Shown: piece by piece, positions 1 through 8,614 of the stretch
Position numbering within the stretch: the first letter of the stretch is position 1
How the letters are laid out: each line of letters begins with the position of its first letter
DNA from: Flavobacteriales bacterium
Lineage (GTDB): Bacteria; Bacteroidota; Bacteroidia; Flavobacteriales; Flavobacteriaceae
Length of the DNA stretch: 35,617 bases
Direction: 5' to 3'
NCBI GenBank assembly: GCA_002747735.1
Contig: PDQE01000033.1
Span: 1-35,617, forward strand
Made by a program: the position numbers and the translations under genes
The notes under the pieces: generated by a model
Seen by the model: only the letters and a program-made list of their open reading frames with translations
Databases searched by the model: none
What the model was told of the DNA's origin: nothing

Positions 1-74
1 AAGCTCAGTTAAAAGGCAGAACACCCAAAAAAGTAATCATAGTACCGGGAAAAATAGTTAATATTGTTGGTTAA
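1..74 (+). CDS. leuS: Leucine--tRNA ligase, C-terminal end (partial)
   Basis: The window opens inside a reading frame that encodes about 23 residues and stops with TAA at 72-74. The tail reads VIIVPGKIVNIVG, which matches the well-conserved C-terminus of leucyl-tRNA synthetase (E. coli ends VIYVPGKLLNLVVG). This end belongs to the C-terminal domain that helps position tRNA-Leu. Only the last residues are visible, so the call rests on this short tail. The gene lies on the same strand as the trp operon but is separated from it by about 200 bases with their own promoter. Confidence 0.7.
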   Translation, partial: AQLKGRTPKKVIIVPGKIVNIVG

Positions 75-108
75 CAGCCAATTAATTATAAAAATATTGG
101 GACACAAA

Positions 109-221
109 ACAAATTTCCGTTTTTGTTAATAACTCTGATTTTTTGAAAATCAAAAATCCAATAAAATTAATTGTTTAGCGAAACCGAAAGATCATAAGAA
201 TCTCTATTTACGGAAATTTGT
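109..221. repeat. Short element bounded by 12-bp perfect inverted repeats
   Basis: ACAAATTTCCGT at 109-120 is repeated as its exact reverse complement at 210-221, 89 bases apart. The enclosed DNA is AT-rich, has no ORF, and contains a small hairpin (GATTTT/AAAATC, near 138-152) that could end leuS transcription. It could be a tiny non-autonomous mobile element or chance in AT-rich DNA. Confidence 0.4.
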
Positions 222-256
222 CGTACACCCTCTAATAGTTTTTAAAAATATTTTAT

Positions 257-264
257 TACATTTG
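257..264 (+). promoter_or_regulatory. Probable trp operon promoter, -7 box
   Basis: TAcaTTTG matches the Bacteroidota -7 consensus TAnnTTTG and is followed by C. It lies 17 bases upstream of the leader ATG at 281, so transcription would start near 270. The -33 region is only a weak T-run near 238-243, with no clear TTG. Confidence 0.55.
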
Positions 265-280
265 CTTTAACAAGATAATT

Positions 281-388
281 ATGAACACATTTTTAAATAC
301 TATTTGGTGGTGGAATTTTCGAAACACAAAAGGTTTGTCATTCACGACAAGCCTTTTTTTATGTTATATCTATTATTTCAAGCCATGA
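281..388 (+). CDS. trp operon leader peptide (attenuator ORF)
   Basis: An ATG at 281 begins a 35-codon ORF starting MNTFLNTIWWWNFRN. Codons 9-11 (305-313) are three consecutive TGG Trp codons. They lie just upstream of an intrinsic terminator (328-360) and in front of the tryptophan genes, the hallmark of ribosome-sensed Trp attenuation. The ORF does not stop before the terminator. It runs through it and ends with TGA at 386-388, overlapping the candidate trpE start ATG at 385 (ATGA). It is the first ATG after the likely promoter. Three adjacent Trp codons in a short ORF are very unlikely by chance, so I am confident this is a leader. How stalling changes the terminator is not obvious from the sequence. 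Confidence 0.8.
   Translation: MNTFLNTIWWWNFRNTKGLSFTTSLFLCYIYYFKP
328..360 (+). terminator. Intrinsic terminator of the trp attenuator
   Basis: The stem 328-339 pairs with 346-357 over 12 bp with one G-U wobble, and the loop ATTCAC is six bases. The 3' arm runs into an uninterrupted T run at 354-360. This is a textbook rho-independent terminator placed between the Trp codons of the leader and the trpE start. Confidence 0.85.
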
Positions 389-1703
389 AGAAATATAAAT
401 TACAGACCTCACACAAAAAGATAATTGCAGATACAATTACTCCTGTAAGTGTTTATCTAAAAATAAGGGATAAATACCCTAACAGTATTTTATTAGAAAG
501 TAGTGATTATCATACTAATGACAATAGTTTTTCTTATATCTGTTTTAACCCGATAGCAAGCATAAAAGCAGATAAAGAAAAATTGTTTATACAATATCCG
601 GATGGTACCAACTTGCGTAAAAATATTGACAAAAACACAAACATCCCATTAGAAATTCAACAATTTTCAGAACGGTTTGAAACTTCTATTAATGAAGACT
701 TTAAATTTATAACCAATGGTGTTTTTGGTTATATTGCCTATGATGCAATTCGGTATTTTGAAGATGTTGAAATCACAAGAAAAGAGGATTCAATAGAAAT
801 ACCTGATTTTTACTATGCTGTTTATCAACATATTATAATATTTAATCATTTTAAAAATACGGCGTATTTATTTGAACATAGTATTTCTAAAAAAAGTGAA
901 TTAGATGCCATACATCAAATAATAAAATCACAAAATCATACTACTTTTAACTTTTTTAAGTCTTTCAATTAGTCTTATCCAAAAAATTTAGTCAAGCCTT
1001 TAAAGGCGATGAGTTTAACGTGTATAGAACGCTAAGAAGTATAAATCCATCGCCGTATTTGTTTTATTTTGACTATGGCAATTTTAAAATATTTGGCAGT
1101 TCTCCTGAAGCTCAGTTGGTGGTAAAAGAAAATCAGGCAGAAATACATCCCATAGCCGGTACTTTTAAAAGAACAGGTAATGATGAACAAGATGCTCTAT
1201 TAGCCAAACAACTCTTTGCTGATGAAAAAGAAAATGCAGAGCATGTAATGTTGGTGGATTTAGCCAGAAACGATTTAAGCAGGCATGGTACAGATGTGCG
1301 AGTAGAAACGTACAAAGAGGTACAATTTTTTTCGCATGTTATTCATTTGGTAAGTAAAGTAATGGCCAAAAAGCACAAAAATACACCTACCATGCAGGTA
1401 GTAGCAGATACTTTTCCGGCAGGCACGCTTAGCGGAGCTCCTAAGCATATGGCCATGCAACTGATAGATAAATATGAAAAAACCAATCGAGGTTATTACG
1501 GCGGAGCTATTGGTTTTATGGATTTTAAAGGTAATTTTAACCACGCTATTTTAATCAGGACATTTGTGAGTAAAAATCATAGATTGCATTGGCAGGCAGG
1601 AGCAGGATTAGTATCAAAATCAGACCCTGAAACAGAATTGCAGGAAGTGTATAATAAACTGGGGGCTCTTACTAAAGCCATAGAACTGGCAGAAAGAGTT
1701 TGA
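385..1703 (+). pseudogene. trpE: Anthranilate synthase component I, disrupted by a deletion and frameshift
   Basis: TrpE, with TrpG, converts chorismate and glutamine to anthranilate, the first committed step to tryptophan. The likely start is ATG 385 (MKKYKLQTSHKK), which overlaps the leader stop; ATG 361 is also possible. The N-terminal part carries LLESSDYH, the usual feedback-binding region. It runs in one frame to about 959 and then hits a stop at 970-972. The chorismate-binding C-terminal part continues in another frame from GTC at 960 (VFQLVLSKKFSQ) to 1703 and includes PIAGTFKRT, LVDLARNDL and AGTLSGAPK. Roughly 30 residues that normally join these parts (ending in the conserved GD before VFQ) are missing. 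The visible length of about 438 codons plus about 30 gives the usual size near 468. As written it cannot give a full-length enzyme. The deletion could be real or an assembly error. Confidence 0.85.
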
Positions 1704-1731
1704 TAAACAGGCATATAAATAAATCAGCAAA

Positions 1732-2298
1732 ATGAAAAAAACACTGGTAATAGATAATTATGACAGTTTTACCTATAATCTGGTACACTATCTCGAAGCC
1801 TTAAACGGAGACGTTACGGTAAAACGAAACGATAAATTTTTATTAGAAGAAGTGGATAATTATGATAAAATTGTACTTTCTCCCGGCCCGGGAATTCCTG
1901 ATGAAGCCGGATTACTAAAAGCCGTTATAAAGGAATATGCTCCTGTTAAGAGTATTCTGGGGGTGTGTCTGGGCCAGCAAGCCATTGCAGAAGTTTTTGG
2001 CGGTAAAATTATTAATTTAGATACCGTTTTTCACGGTGTGGCTACAAAAGTAAACATCAATAAACACGATGAAATCCTTTTTAAAGACTTACCAAAATCT
2101 TTTGATGCGGGAAGGTATCATTCATGGGTGGTAGATACAGATTTACCCACAAATTTAGAAGCCACTTCTTATGATGACAACGGACAGATAATGTCGTTAA
2201 GGCATAAGTTTTTTGATGTTAGAGCAGTCCAATTTCATCCGGAATCTGTATTAACACCCCTTGGAAAAAAAATATTAAAAAACTGGCTCTACAACTGA
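1732..2298 (+). CDS. trpG: Anthranilate synthase component II (glutamine amidotransferase)
   Basis: The 188-residue protein is a class I glutamine amidotransferase that supplies ammonia to TrpE. The nucleophile lies in GVCLGQQ (Cys79), and the catalytic His and Glu lie in QFHPES (His169, Glu171). The oxyanion-hole segment SPGPG is at residues 50-54. The length is normal for a stand-alone TrpG. It follows trpE by 28 bases and is part of the trp operon. In some bacteria this subunit also serves 4-amino-4-deoxychorismate synthase, but the neighbourhood argues for tryptophan synthesis. It is intact, unlike its TrpE partner. Confidence 0.95.
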   Translation: MKKTLVIDNYDSFTYNLVHYLEALNGDVTVKRNDKFLLEEVDNYDKIVLSPGPGIPDEAGLLKAVIKEYAPVKSILGVCLGQQAIAEVFGGKIINLDTVFHGVATKVNINKHDEILFKDLPKSFDAGRYHSWVVDTDLPTNLEATSYDDNGQIMSLRHKFFDVRAVQFHPESVLTPLGKKILKNWLYN

Positions 2299-2367
2299 TA
2301 TTAAAAGAAAAGTATCCATAATATATAAATTCATTATCGCCAACAGGCAGGAGATTAAAAGGAATTC

Positions 2368-3360
2368 ATGAAAGATATTTTAAACAGATTAATTAATCAC
2401 GAAATCATCGGTAAAGAAGAGGCCAGACAGGTATTGGTAAATATTTCAAAAGGAGATTATAACTCTTGCCAGATTGCTTCTTTTCTAACTGTTTATATGA
2501 TGCGGAGCATTACAGTAGCAGAACTGGAAGGGTTTAGAGATGCCTTATTAGAATTGTGTTTGGCCATAGATTTTTCAGCGTATAACGCCATAGACCTGTG
2601 CGGCACGGGAGGGGATGGTAAAAATACTTTTAATATTTCTACGTTGGCATCGTTTATTACGGCCGGAGCCGGCATAAAAGTAACTAAACACGGTAATTAC
2701 GGCGTTTCGTCTGTGTCAGGATCCAGCAACGTTCTGGAGCATTTGGGAATAAAATTTAGTAATGATAAGAATTTTTTAAAAAAATGTCTGGATGAAGCGG
2801 GAATATGTATTTTACACGCTCCTTTGTTCCATCCGGCCATGAAAAACGTGGCTCCTATACGAAAAGCATTAGGCATAAAAACATTTTTTAATATGCTGGG
2901 ACCAATGGTAAACCCGGCTTTCCCCAAAAATCAGTTGGTAGGGGTTTTTAATCTGGAGTTGGCCAGAATGTACAATTATCTATATCAAAATACCGATAAG
3001 AATTACACCATTTTACACGCTCTGGACGGCTATGATGAAATTTCATTAACCGATACTACAAAGGTTTTATCTAATAACTCAGAGATGATGCTCACACCGG
3101 ATGATTTTGAAGTAAATAAAACCACCTCAGCAGAAATATTCGGCGGCCATTCTGTGGGTGAAGCCGCAAAAATATTTATGAACGTAATAAACGGAAACGG
3201 TACAGAGGCACAAAACAATGTAGTCTGTGCCAATGCCGGTATGGCCATCGGCACAGTTAAAAACATTTCACCAAAAGAGGGATTTGCATTAGCCAAAGAA
3301 TCTTTAGAATCCAAAAAAGCATTATCAGCATTTAAAAAATTACAAAACAGCAGCCCTTAG
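2368..3360 (+). CDS. trpD: Anthranilate phosphoribosyltransferase
   Basis: It transfers phosphoribose from PRPP to anthranilate. The 330-residue length is standard. The PRPP-binding glycine-rich loop is DLCGTGGDG (residues 77-84 region), followed by the conserved KHGNYGVSS (107-115). An N-terminal helical domain precedes the larger nucleotide-binding domain. It is the third gene of the operon, 69 bases after trpG. A 174-base spacer follows before trpC, the longest gap within the operon. Confidence 0.95.
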   Translation: MKDILNRLINHEIIGKEEARQVLVNISKGDYNSCQIASFLTVYMMRSITVAELEGFRDALLELCLAIDFSAYNAIDLCGTGGDGKNTFNISTLASFITAGAGIKVTKHGNYGVSSVSGSSNVLEHLGIKFSNDKNFLKKCLDEAGICILHAPLFHPAMKNVAPIRKALGIKTFFNMLGPMVNPAFPKNQLVGVFNLELARMYNYLYQNTDKNYTILHALDGYDEISLTDTTKVLSNNSEMMLTPDDFEVNKTTSAEIFGGHSVGEAAKIFMNVINGNGTEAQNNVVCANAGMAIGTVKNISPKEGFALAKESLESKKALSAFKKLQNSSP

Positions 3361-3367
3361 TTAAGAC

Positions 3368-3375
3368 TACATTTG
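3368..3375 (+). promoter_or_regulatory. Possible internal trp promoter, -7 box
   Basis: TAcaTTTGC occurs in the trpD-trpC spacer and is identical to the box in front of the trp leader. No convincing -33 element is visible, and it lies about 160 bases before trpC. The spacer otherwise contains only AT-rich DNA with no ORF of note. Confidence 0.3.
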
Positions 3376-3534
3376 CGGCTTCCCTATCCAAATTGCATAA
3401 CGTTACAAGAAAAACTAACAATAAATAAATTAATAAAATGAAGTTTAATTATTAAATATCATAGATTCTAAACATTACTTTTTGTAAATAAATGTTGAAA
3501 ATTTGTTAATCCCCGTTTCACAAAAAATAAAACA

Positions 3535-4350
3535 ATGACCATTTTAGATACCATAATAGCTCATAAATATTTAGAAATAAAACTTCGTAAAAGTGAAATG
3601 CCTGTTTCGCTTTTGGAAAAATCTAAATTATTTCAAAGAGATACCATTTCTTTTGTAAAACGTTTAAATCAAAGTAATACCGGCATAATTGCAGAATACA
3701 AAAGACGTTCCCCGTCCAAAGCCGAAATAAATATGGTTTCAAGTATTCTGGATGTGGCAACAGGCTATGAAGATGCAGGTGTATGCGGAATGTCTGTACT
3801 TACAGATGGAAAGTTTTTTGGGGGTTCTTTGGATGATTTACAATCGGCAAGAGGCCATTGCAACTTACCTATTTTAAGAAAAGAGTTTATCATAGATGAA
3901 TATCAAATTTTGGCTGCAAAAGCTTTTGGTGCAGATGCCATTTTACTTATAGCATCTGTATTGTCTCGTAAGGAGATTCAAAAGTTTTCGGGATTTGCCC
4001 AGAGCTTGGGCCTGGAAGTCCTTCTTGAAGTACATAATCAAGAGGAAATAGTAAAATCTATTATGCCAAGTATAAATATGCTAGGTGTAAATAATCGCAA
4101 TTTAAACAACTTTGAAGTAAACCTATCAACAAGTAAACAACTGGCTAAAAAAATTCCGGACGATTTTGTAAAAGTTTCCGAAAGCGGAATTAGCAGTGTG
4201 GAAGCCATTTTGGATTTGCGACAGTATGGTTTCAAAGGCTTTCTAATTGGTGAAAGCTTTATGAAAACAGATGGCCCGGGTAAAACTGCAAAATCGTTTA
4301 TAAAAAGTCTTGAAAATAAAAGCAAAACAAGCACTAATATTTCATCATGA
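3535..4350 (+). CDS. trpC: Indole-3-glycerol phosphate synthase
   Basis: It closes the ring of the carboxyphenylamino-deoxyribulose phosphate intermediate to form indole-3-glycerol phosphate. The TIM-barrel signature IIAEYKRRSPSK is at residues 51-62 (Lys56), SVLTDGKFFGGS is at 87-98, LRKEFIID holds Lys116, and SESGI lies near the phosphate-binding end. The 271 residues include a short Ser/Lys/Thr-rich tail beyond the usual length of about 260. The stop codon overlaps the trpF start (ATGA), indicating translational coupling. Confidence 0.95.
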   Translation: MTILDTIIAHKYLEIKLRKSEMPVSLLEKSKLFQRDTISFVKRLNQSNTGIIAEYKRRSPSKAEINMVSSILDVATGYEDAGVCGMSVLTDGKFFGGSLDDLQSARGHCNLPILRKEFIIDEYQILAAKAFGADAILLIASVLSRKEIQKFSGFAQSLGLEVLLEVHNQEEIVKSIMPSINMLGVNNRNLNNFEVNLSTSKQLAKKIPDDFVKVSESGISSVEAILDLRQYGFKGFLIGESFMKTDGPGKTAKSFIKSLENKSKTSTNISS

Positions 4351-5036
4351 AAAATAAAAACCTTGATAACACTAAGGTAAACACTACTTCTACGGAACGA
4401 AAAGGCAGGTTTTTATTAAAAGTTTGCGGCATGAAATATGAGGAAAATATCATGGAGATTGCCCAATTACAACCCGATTTTATGGGATTTATTTTTTACA
4501 ATAAATCTCCAAGGAGTTTTAAAGGTAACTTGCCAAAAATACCCAAAAATATAAAAAAAGTTGGCGTTTTTGTTAATGTGGGCTTAAAACAAATTCTTGA
4601 GAAAATAAAAAAATACCATTTACATGCAGTACAATTGCACGGCAGTGAATCACCAGAGTTTTGTAGTGCTTTTCGCAATGTTAAACCAGAAACAGAAATT
4701 ATAAAAGTGTTCTCAATAAAAGACACTTTTGATTTTAATGAATTAAAACCCTACGAAGCCGTCTGCGATTATTATCTTTTTGATACCAAAGGCAAAAATC
4801 CGGGTGGTAATGGGTATTTTTTTAACTGGGAGGTATTAGAAAATTATCCTTCTTCCAAACCCTATTTTTTGAGTGGTGGCATAGGATTAGAAGAAATTGA
4901 AAAATTAGATACTTTTTTTAAAAGCAAACCCGCCAGATATTGCGTGGCAATTGATGTAAACAGTAAATTTGAAACAGCACCCGGATTAAAAGATGTCCGG
5001 AAACTAAATGAATTTTACAAATCATTAGGTTTATAA
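4347..5036 (+). CDS. trpF: Phosphoribosylanthranilate isomerase
   Basis: It isomerises phosphoribosylanthranilate to the ribulose form used by TrpC. LLKVCGM at residues 23-29 carries the general-base Cys27. [11 protein letters not shown] contains the expected acid Asp, and FLSGGIG is the phosphate-binding loop. At 229 residues it is about 20 longer than usual, because of an N-terminal extension (roughly residues 1-20, rich in Asn, Thr and Lys). A start further in, just before KVCGM, would need a non-ATG codon. The ATGA overlap with trpC supports the long form. Confidence 0.93.
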   Translation: MKNKNLDNTKVNTTSTERKGRFLLKVCGMKYEENIMEIAQLQPDFMGFIFYNKSPRSFKGNLPKIPKNIKKVGVFVNVGLKQILEKIKKYHLHAVQLHGSESPEFCSAFRNVKPETEIIKVFSIKDTFDFNELKPYEAVCDYYLFDTKGKNPGGNGYFFNWEVLENYPSSKPYFLSGGIGLEEIEKLDTFFKSKPARYCVAIDVNSKFETAPGLKDVRKLNEFYKSLGL

Positions 5037-5050
5037 CAATTTTAAAAACT

Positions 5051-6238
5051 ATGAACACAAATTACAATATAAACAGTAACGGCTACTACGGCCAATTTGG
5101 TGGAGCGTTTATCCCGGAAATGCTGTATCCCAATGTAGAAGAACTCAGAGAAAATTACATAAAAATAATGACAGAGCCCTCTTTTAAAGCAGAATTTGAC
5201 CAGATGTTAAAGGATTACGTAGGCCGGCCGTCTCCCTTATATTTTGCAAAACGGTTATCAGAAAAATACAATGCTAAAATCTATTTAAAACGCGAAGACC
5301 TCAACCATACCGGAGCCCATAAAATCAACAATACGATAGGCCAGATTTTAATGGCAAAAAGGTTAGGCAAAAAGCGAATTATTGCAGAAACCGGTGCGGG
5401 TCAGCACGGCGTGGCCACAGCTACAGTCTGTGCGTTAATGGGAATAGAATGTGTGGTCTATATGGGCGAAATAGACATAGCCCGCCAGGCCCCTAATGTA
5501 GCACGAATGAAAATGCTGGGAGCAAAAGTAGTGCCTGCACTTTCAGGTAGCAGAACATTAAAAGATGCTACTAATGAAGCAATTAGAGATTGGATAAACA
5601 ATCCTTTAAACACACATTATATCATAGGGTCTGTGGTAGGCCCACATCCGTATCCGGATATGGTAGCTCGGTTTCAATCTGTAATTTCTCAAGAAATCCA
5701 ATGGCAATTACTTGAGAAAGAAGACAGGGAAAACCCCGATTACATTATTGCTTGTGTTGGTGGTGGTAGTAATGCCGCAGGTATTTATTACCAATATTTA
5801 AACCAAAAAGATGTAAAACTGATAGCAGTAGAAGCAGCCGGCCATGGCATAGATTCCGGTGAAAGTGCTGCAACATCTGTATTGGGCAAAGAAGGGATAA
5901 TCCACGGTAGCAAAACCCTGCTAATGCAGACCAAAGACGGCCAAATAACTGAGCCATATTCTATCTCTGCCGGCTTGGACTACCCCGGTTTAGGCCCTAT
6001 GCACGCTCACCTATACCAAACCGGAAGGGCTGAATTTATCGCCATAACTGATAATCAGGCTATGCGAGCCGGATTAGAGCTCTGTAAACTGGAAGGCATA
6101 ATTCCCGCCATAGAAAGTGCCCATACTTTTGCGGTTTTTGAGCAGAAAAAATTTAAAAAAGAAGATATAGTGGTTGTAAGCCTTTCAGGCAGAGGAGATA
6201 AAGATCTAAAGACCTATATTAACCATTATAATTTATAA
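5051..6238 (+). CDS. trpB: Tryptophan synthase beta chain
   Basis: It uses pyridoxal phosphate to condense indole and serine to tryptophan. The cofactor lysine is Lys91 in HTGAHKINN, the carboxylate-binding loop is AETGAGQHG, the phosphate cup is GGGSNA, and LSGRGDKD sits near the C-terminus. The 395-residue length is typical of the TrpB1 type that partners TrpA. It starts 14 bases after trpF and looks intact. Confidence 0.96.
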   Translation: MNTNYNINSNGYYGQFGGAFIPEMLYPNVEELRENYIKIMTEPSFKAEFDQMLKDYVGRPSPLYFAKRLSEKYNAKIYLKREDLNHTGAHKINNTIGQILMAKRLGKKRIIAETGAGQHGVATATVCALMGIECVVYMGEIDIARQAPNVARMKMLGAKVVPALSGSRTLKDATNEAIRDWINNPLNTHYIIGSVVGPHPYPDMVARFQSVISQEIQWQLLEKEDRENPDYIIACVGGGSNAAGIYYQYLNQKDVKLIAVEAAGHGIDSGESAATSVLGKEGIIHGSKTLLMQTKDGQITEPYSISAGLDYPGLGPMHAHLYQTGRAEFIAITDNQAMRAGLELCKLEGIIPAIESAHTFAVFEQKKFKKEDIVVVSLSGRGDKDLKTYINHYNL

Positions 6239-6311
6239 AGCCTCAAATTATTCAGACCTCACAGATTTGTAGTGTAATCAAAACATTTTAATACTTAATA
6301 CCGCAGACTTC

Positions 6312-7076
6312 ATGAACAGAATTCATAAAAAAATTAAAGAAAGTAAAAAACTTCTTTCTATATACTTTACGGCAGGTTATCCTAATTTGAAAGATACCGT
6401 GCCCATTATACAACATCTTGAAAAAGCAGGTGTGGATATGATAGAGATTGGTTTACCGTTTAGCGACCCGCTGGCAGACGGGCCTACTATTCAAAAGAGT
6501 TCTACCCGGGCCCTGCAAAATGGCATGTCCAGTGAAGTGCTTTTTAACCAACTTCAGGGTATTAGAAATCAAGTAAAAATCCCGTTACTCATTATGGGTT
6601 ATTTTAATCCTATTTTACAATATGGTGTAGAAGAATTTTGCAAAAAATGTAACGAAACAGGAATAGACGGACTTATTATCCCTGACCTGCCTGTGGCTAT
6701 CTACAATGAACAATACAAATCTATTTTTGAACAATATGGCCTTATAAATATATTTTTAATCACCCCGCAAACCTCAGAAAAACGCATTAAGTTTATAGAT
6801 TCCATTTCAAATGGTTTTATCTATATGGTAAGTACTTCCAGCACTACCGGCGTAAAAAAAAGTTTTGGTAACGAACAACTGGCATATTTTAAACGAATTG
6901 AAAAGATGAATTTAAAAAATCCCCAGATTATTGGTTTTGGCATATCAGATCATACATCTTTTATGCAAGCTGTAAATCATTCAAAAGGAGCTATAATCGG
7001 TTCGGCATTTATAAAACATTTGAACAATGAAGGTATAAATGGCATTGAAAAATTTGTTAAAGCCATAAAAAATTAG
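6312..7076 (+). CDS. trpA: Tryptophan synthase alpha chain
   Basis: It cleaves indole-3-glycerol phosphate to indole, which is channelled to TrpB. The TIM-barrel catalytic residues are Glu45 in EIGLPFSDP and Asp56 in LADGPTIQ. GLIIPDLP and the C-terminal phosphate-binding GFGIS and GAIIGSAF segments are present. The 254 residues are normal. It is the last gene of the operon. The 73-base spacer after trpB contains a GACCTCACAG motif that resembles half of a hairpin repeat common in flavobacteria. Confidence 0.95.
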   Translation: MNRIHKKIKESKKLLSIYFTAGYPNLKDTVPIIQHLEKAGVDMIEIGLPFSDPLADGPTIQKSSTRALQNGMSSEVLFNQLQGIRNQVKIPLLIMGYFNPILQYGVEEFCKKCNETGIDGLIIPDLPVAIYNEQYKSIFEQYGLINIFLITPQTSEKRIKFIDSISNGFIYMVSTSSTTGVKKSFGNEQLAYFKRIEKMNLKNPQIIGFGISDHTSFMQAVNHSKGAIIGSAFIKHLNNEGINGIEKFVKAIKN

Positions 7077-7127
7077 CAATTTCATTGCAACGTATTCTAA
7101 AACCGGTTATTTAGGAATGATATTTAC

Positions 7128-7135
7128 TATCTTTA
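7128..7135 (+). promoter_or_regulatory. Possible promoter of the sensor kinase gene
   Basis: TAtcTTTA differs from TAnnTTTG only in the last base and lies 17 bases before the kinase ATG. No -33 element is clear. Confidence 0.35.
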
Positions 7136-7152
7136 CCACAATGTTAGCATAA

Positions 7153-8607
7153 ATGAAACTCAAGCGTTTTTCACTCCGCAACCGAATCTTTATCGCCATG
7201 ATACTTCTGGTGGTAATAGCTTCTATTCTTATAGCTCTGATAGCCGTTTATCAATACAATGAGCAAACAAAAGATTATCACAAAGCCAGGTTGGAACGCA
7301 AAGAGATGGCTATCAAAAAAAGTATTGATATAGAGCTACAACGCAGAACCACTTTTCCTGTAGAAGAGGCTTATTTAGCATACATTTTTAAAGAACGTAT
7401 TTATGATATTGCAGAGATTAACCAAATGGATATCCTCCTTTTTAATCTTGCCGGTGAGTTACAAATAAGTTCTTCGCCAGAATTTTCAAAAAAAACAAAA
7501 GATTACAATATATCAGATCATGTGCTAAAAGAACTGGCAGAAAATCAAGATCACAGGGTGGTCATAGAACATGTGGCAAAAGGTGAACACCCCTATAAGT
7601 CTTCGTACACTTACATTTATGATAAAAAGTTTAAGCCAATAGGTATTTTACATTTGCACTATCTGCAAGACAACTCTTTCCAGCAAATGGAACTCAGGGA
7701 ATTTTTATCCAGATTGGCAATGGTGTATATTTTTATGCTAATAATAGCAATAATAATAGCCTATCTGGTTTCGCAATACATTACGCGAAGCATAAAAACC
7801 GTAAGTGAAAAGATGCAACAGACTACACTTACCAAAACCAACGAGAAGATAATTTTAGAAGATGCCAGTTTAGAAATTTACAATCTGGTGAATGCCTATA
7901 ACAACATGGTTGACCAGTTAGAAGCAAGTGCTTTAAGATTAGCCAAAAGTGAAAGAGAACAGGCTTGGCGGGAAATGGCCAAACAAGTGGCTCATGAAAT
8001 AAAAAATCCGCTTACGCCTATGCGATTAACTGTACAGAGTTTTAAACAGCGTTTTGACCCTACGGATTCTAATATAAAAGAAAAAGTTAATGAATTTAGC
8101 CAGACATTGATTCAACAGATAGATACTATGACTGCAATAGCCTCAGCCTTTTCCAATTTTGCCGAAATGCCCAAACAAAATAATGAAGCCTTAAACATTG
8201 TAGAAGTGGTAAAAAGAGCGACAAATATTTTTTATGAGGATTATATTCACTATTTTTATGAAGAACCTGAAATAATAGTTAATTTAGATAAAAATCACGT
8301 AATTCGTATTGTAACCAATCTGGTTAAAAATGCCGTTCAATCTGTAGAGAATAAACCTAATAAAAAAATAGAAGTCAAAGTTTTTCAGCAATCAGAAAAT
8401 GTTATCCTCTCAGTGGCAGACAACGGCATTGGTATAAAAGAAACAGATAAAACTAAAATCTTTGAACCTAAATTTACTACTAAATCCAGTGGAATGGGCT
8501 TAGGTCTGGGCATGGTAAAGAATCTGGTAGAGGCCTATGGTGGTTCTATTTCCGTAATTTCTGAGGTAGGTAAAGGTTCTGTATTTACAGTACGTTTTCC
8601 AAAATAG
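7153..8607 (+). CDS. Membrane sensor histidine kinase, NtrY-like
   Basis: The 484-residue protein has a transmembrane helix at about 12-33, an extracytoplasmic sensing region at about 34-185 and a second helix at about 188-208. These are followed by a HAMP linker, a dimerisation/phosphoacceptor domain with His281 in VAHEIKNPLTPM, and an ATPase domain. The ATPase motifs are the N box NLVKNAVQS (389-397), DNGIG (423-427) and a GMGLGLGM lid. HEIKNPLTPM with this spacing is typical of NtrY-type kinases. No response regulator gene is adjacent, so its partner is elsewhere. The enoyl-CoA hydratase-like gene follows after 7 bases and is probably co-transcribed. The signal it senses cannot be read from the sequence. 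Confidence 0.9.
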   Translation: MKLKRFSLRNRIFIAMILLVVIASILIALIAVYQYNEQTKDYHKARLERKEMAIKKSIDIELQRRTTFPVEEAYLAYIFKERIYDIAEINQMDILLFNLAGELQISSSPEFSKKTKDYNISDHVLKELAENQDHRVVIEHVAKGEHPYKSSYTYIYDKKFKPIGILHLHYLQDNSFQQMELREFLSRLAMVYIFMLIIAIIIAYLVSQYITRSIKTVSEKMQQTTLTKTNEKIILEDASLEIYNLVNAYNNMVDQLEASALRLAKSEREQAWREMAKQVAHEIKNPLTPMRLTVQSFKQRFDPTDSNIKEKVNEFSQTLIQQIDTMTAIASAFSNFAEMPKQNNEALNIVEVVKRATNIFYEDYIHYFYEEPEIIVNLDKNHVIRIVTNLVKNAVQSVENKPNKKIEVKVFQQSENVILSVADNGIGIKETDKTKIFEPKFTTKSSGMGLGLGMVKNLVEAYGGSISVISEVGKGSVFTVRFPK

Positions 8608-8614
8608 TAAAAAT

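Noticed and set aside
304..384. A TTG start at 304 that would lengthen TrpE
   Set aside because: The extension reads through the leader Trp codons and the terminator. TrpE homology begins near 385.
6239..6311. GACCTCACAG motif in the trpB-trpA spacer as a hairpin repeat
   Set aside because: Only half of the expected palindrome is present, so no hairpin can be supported.
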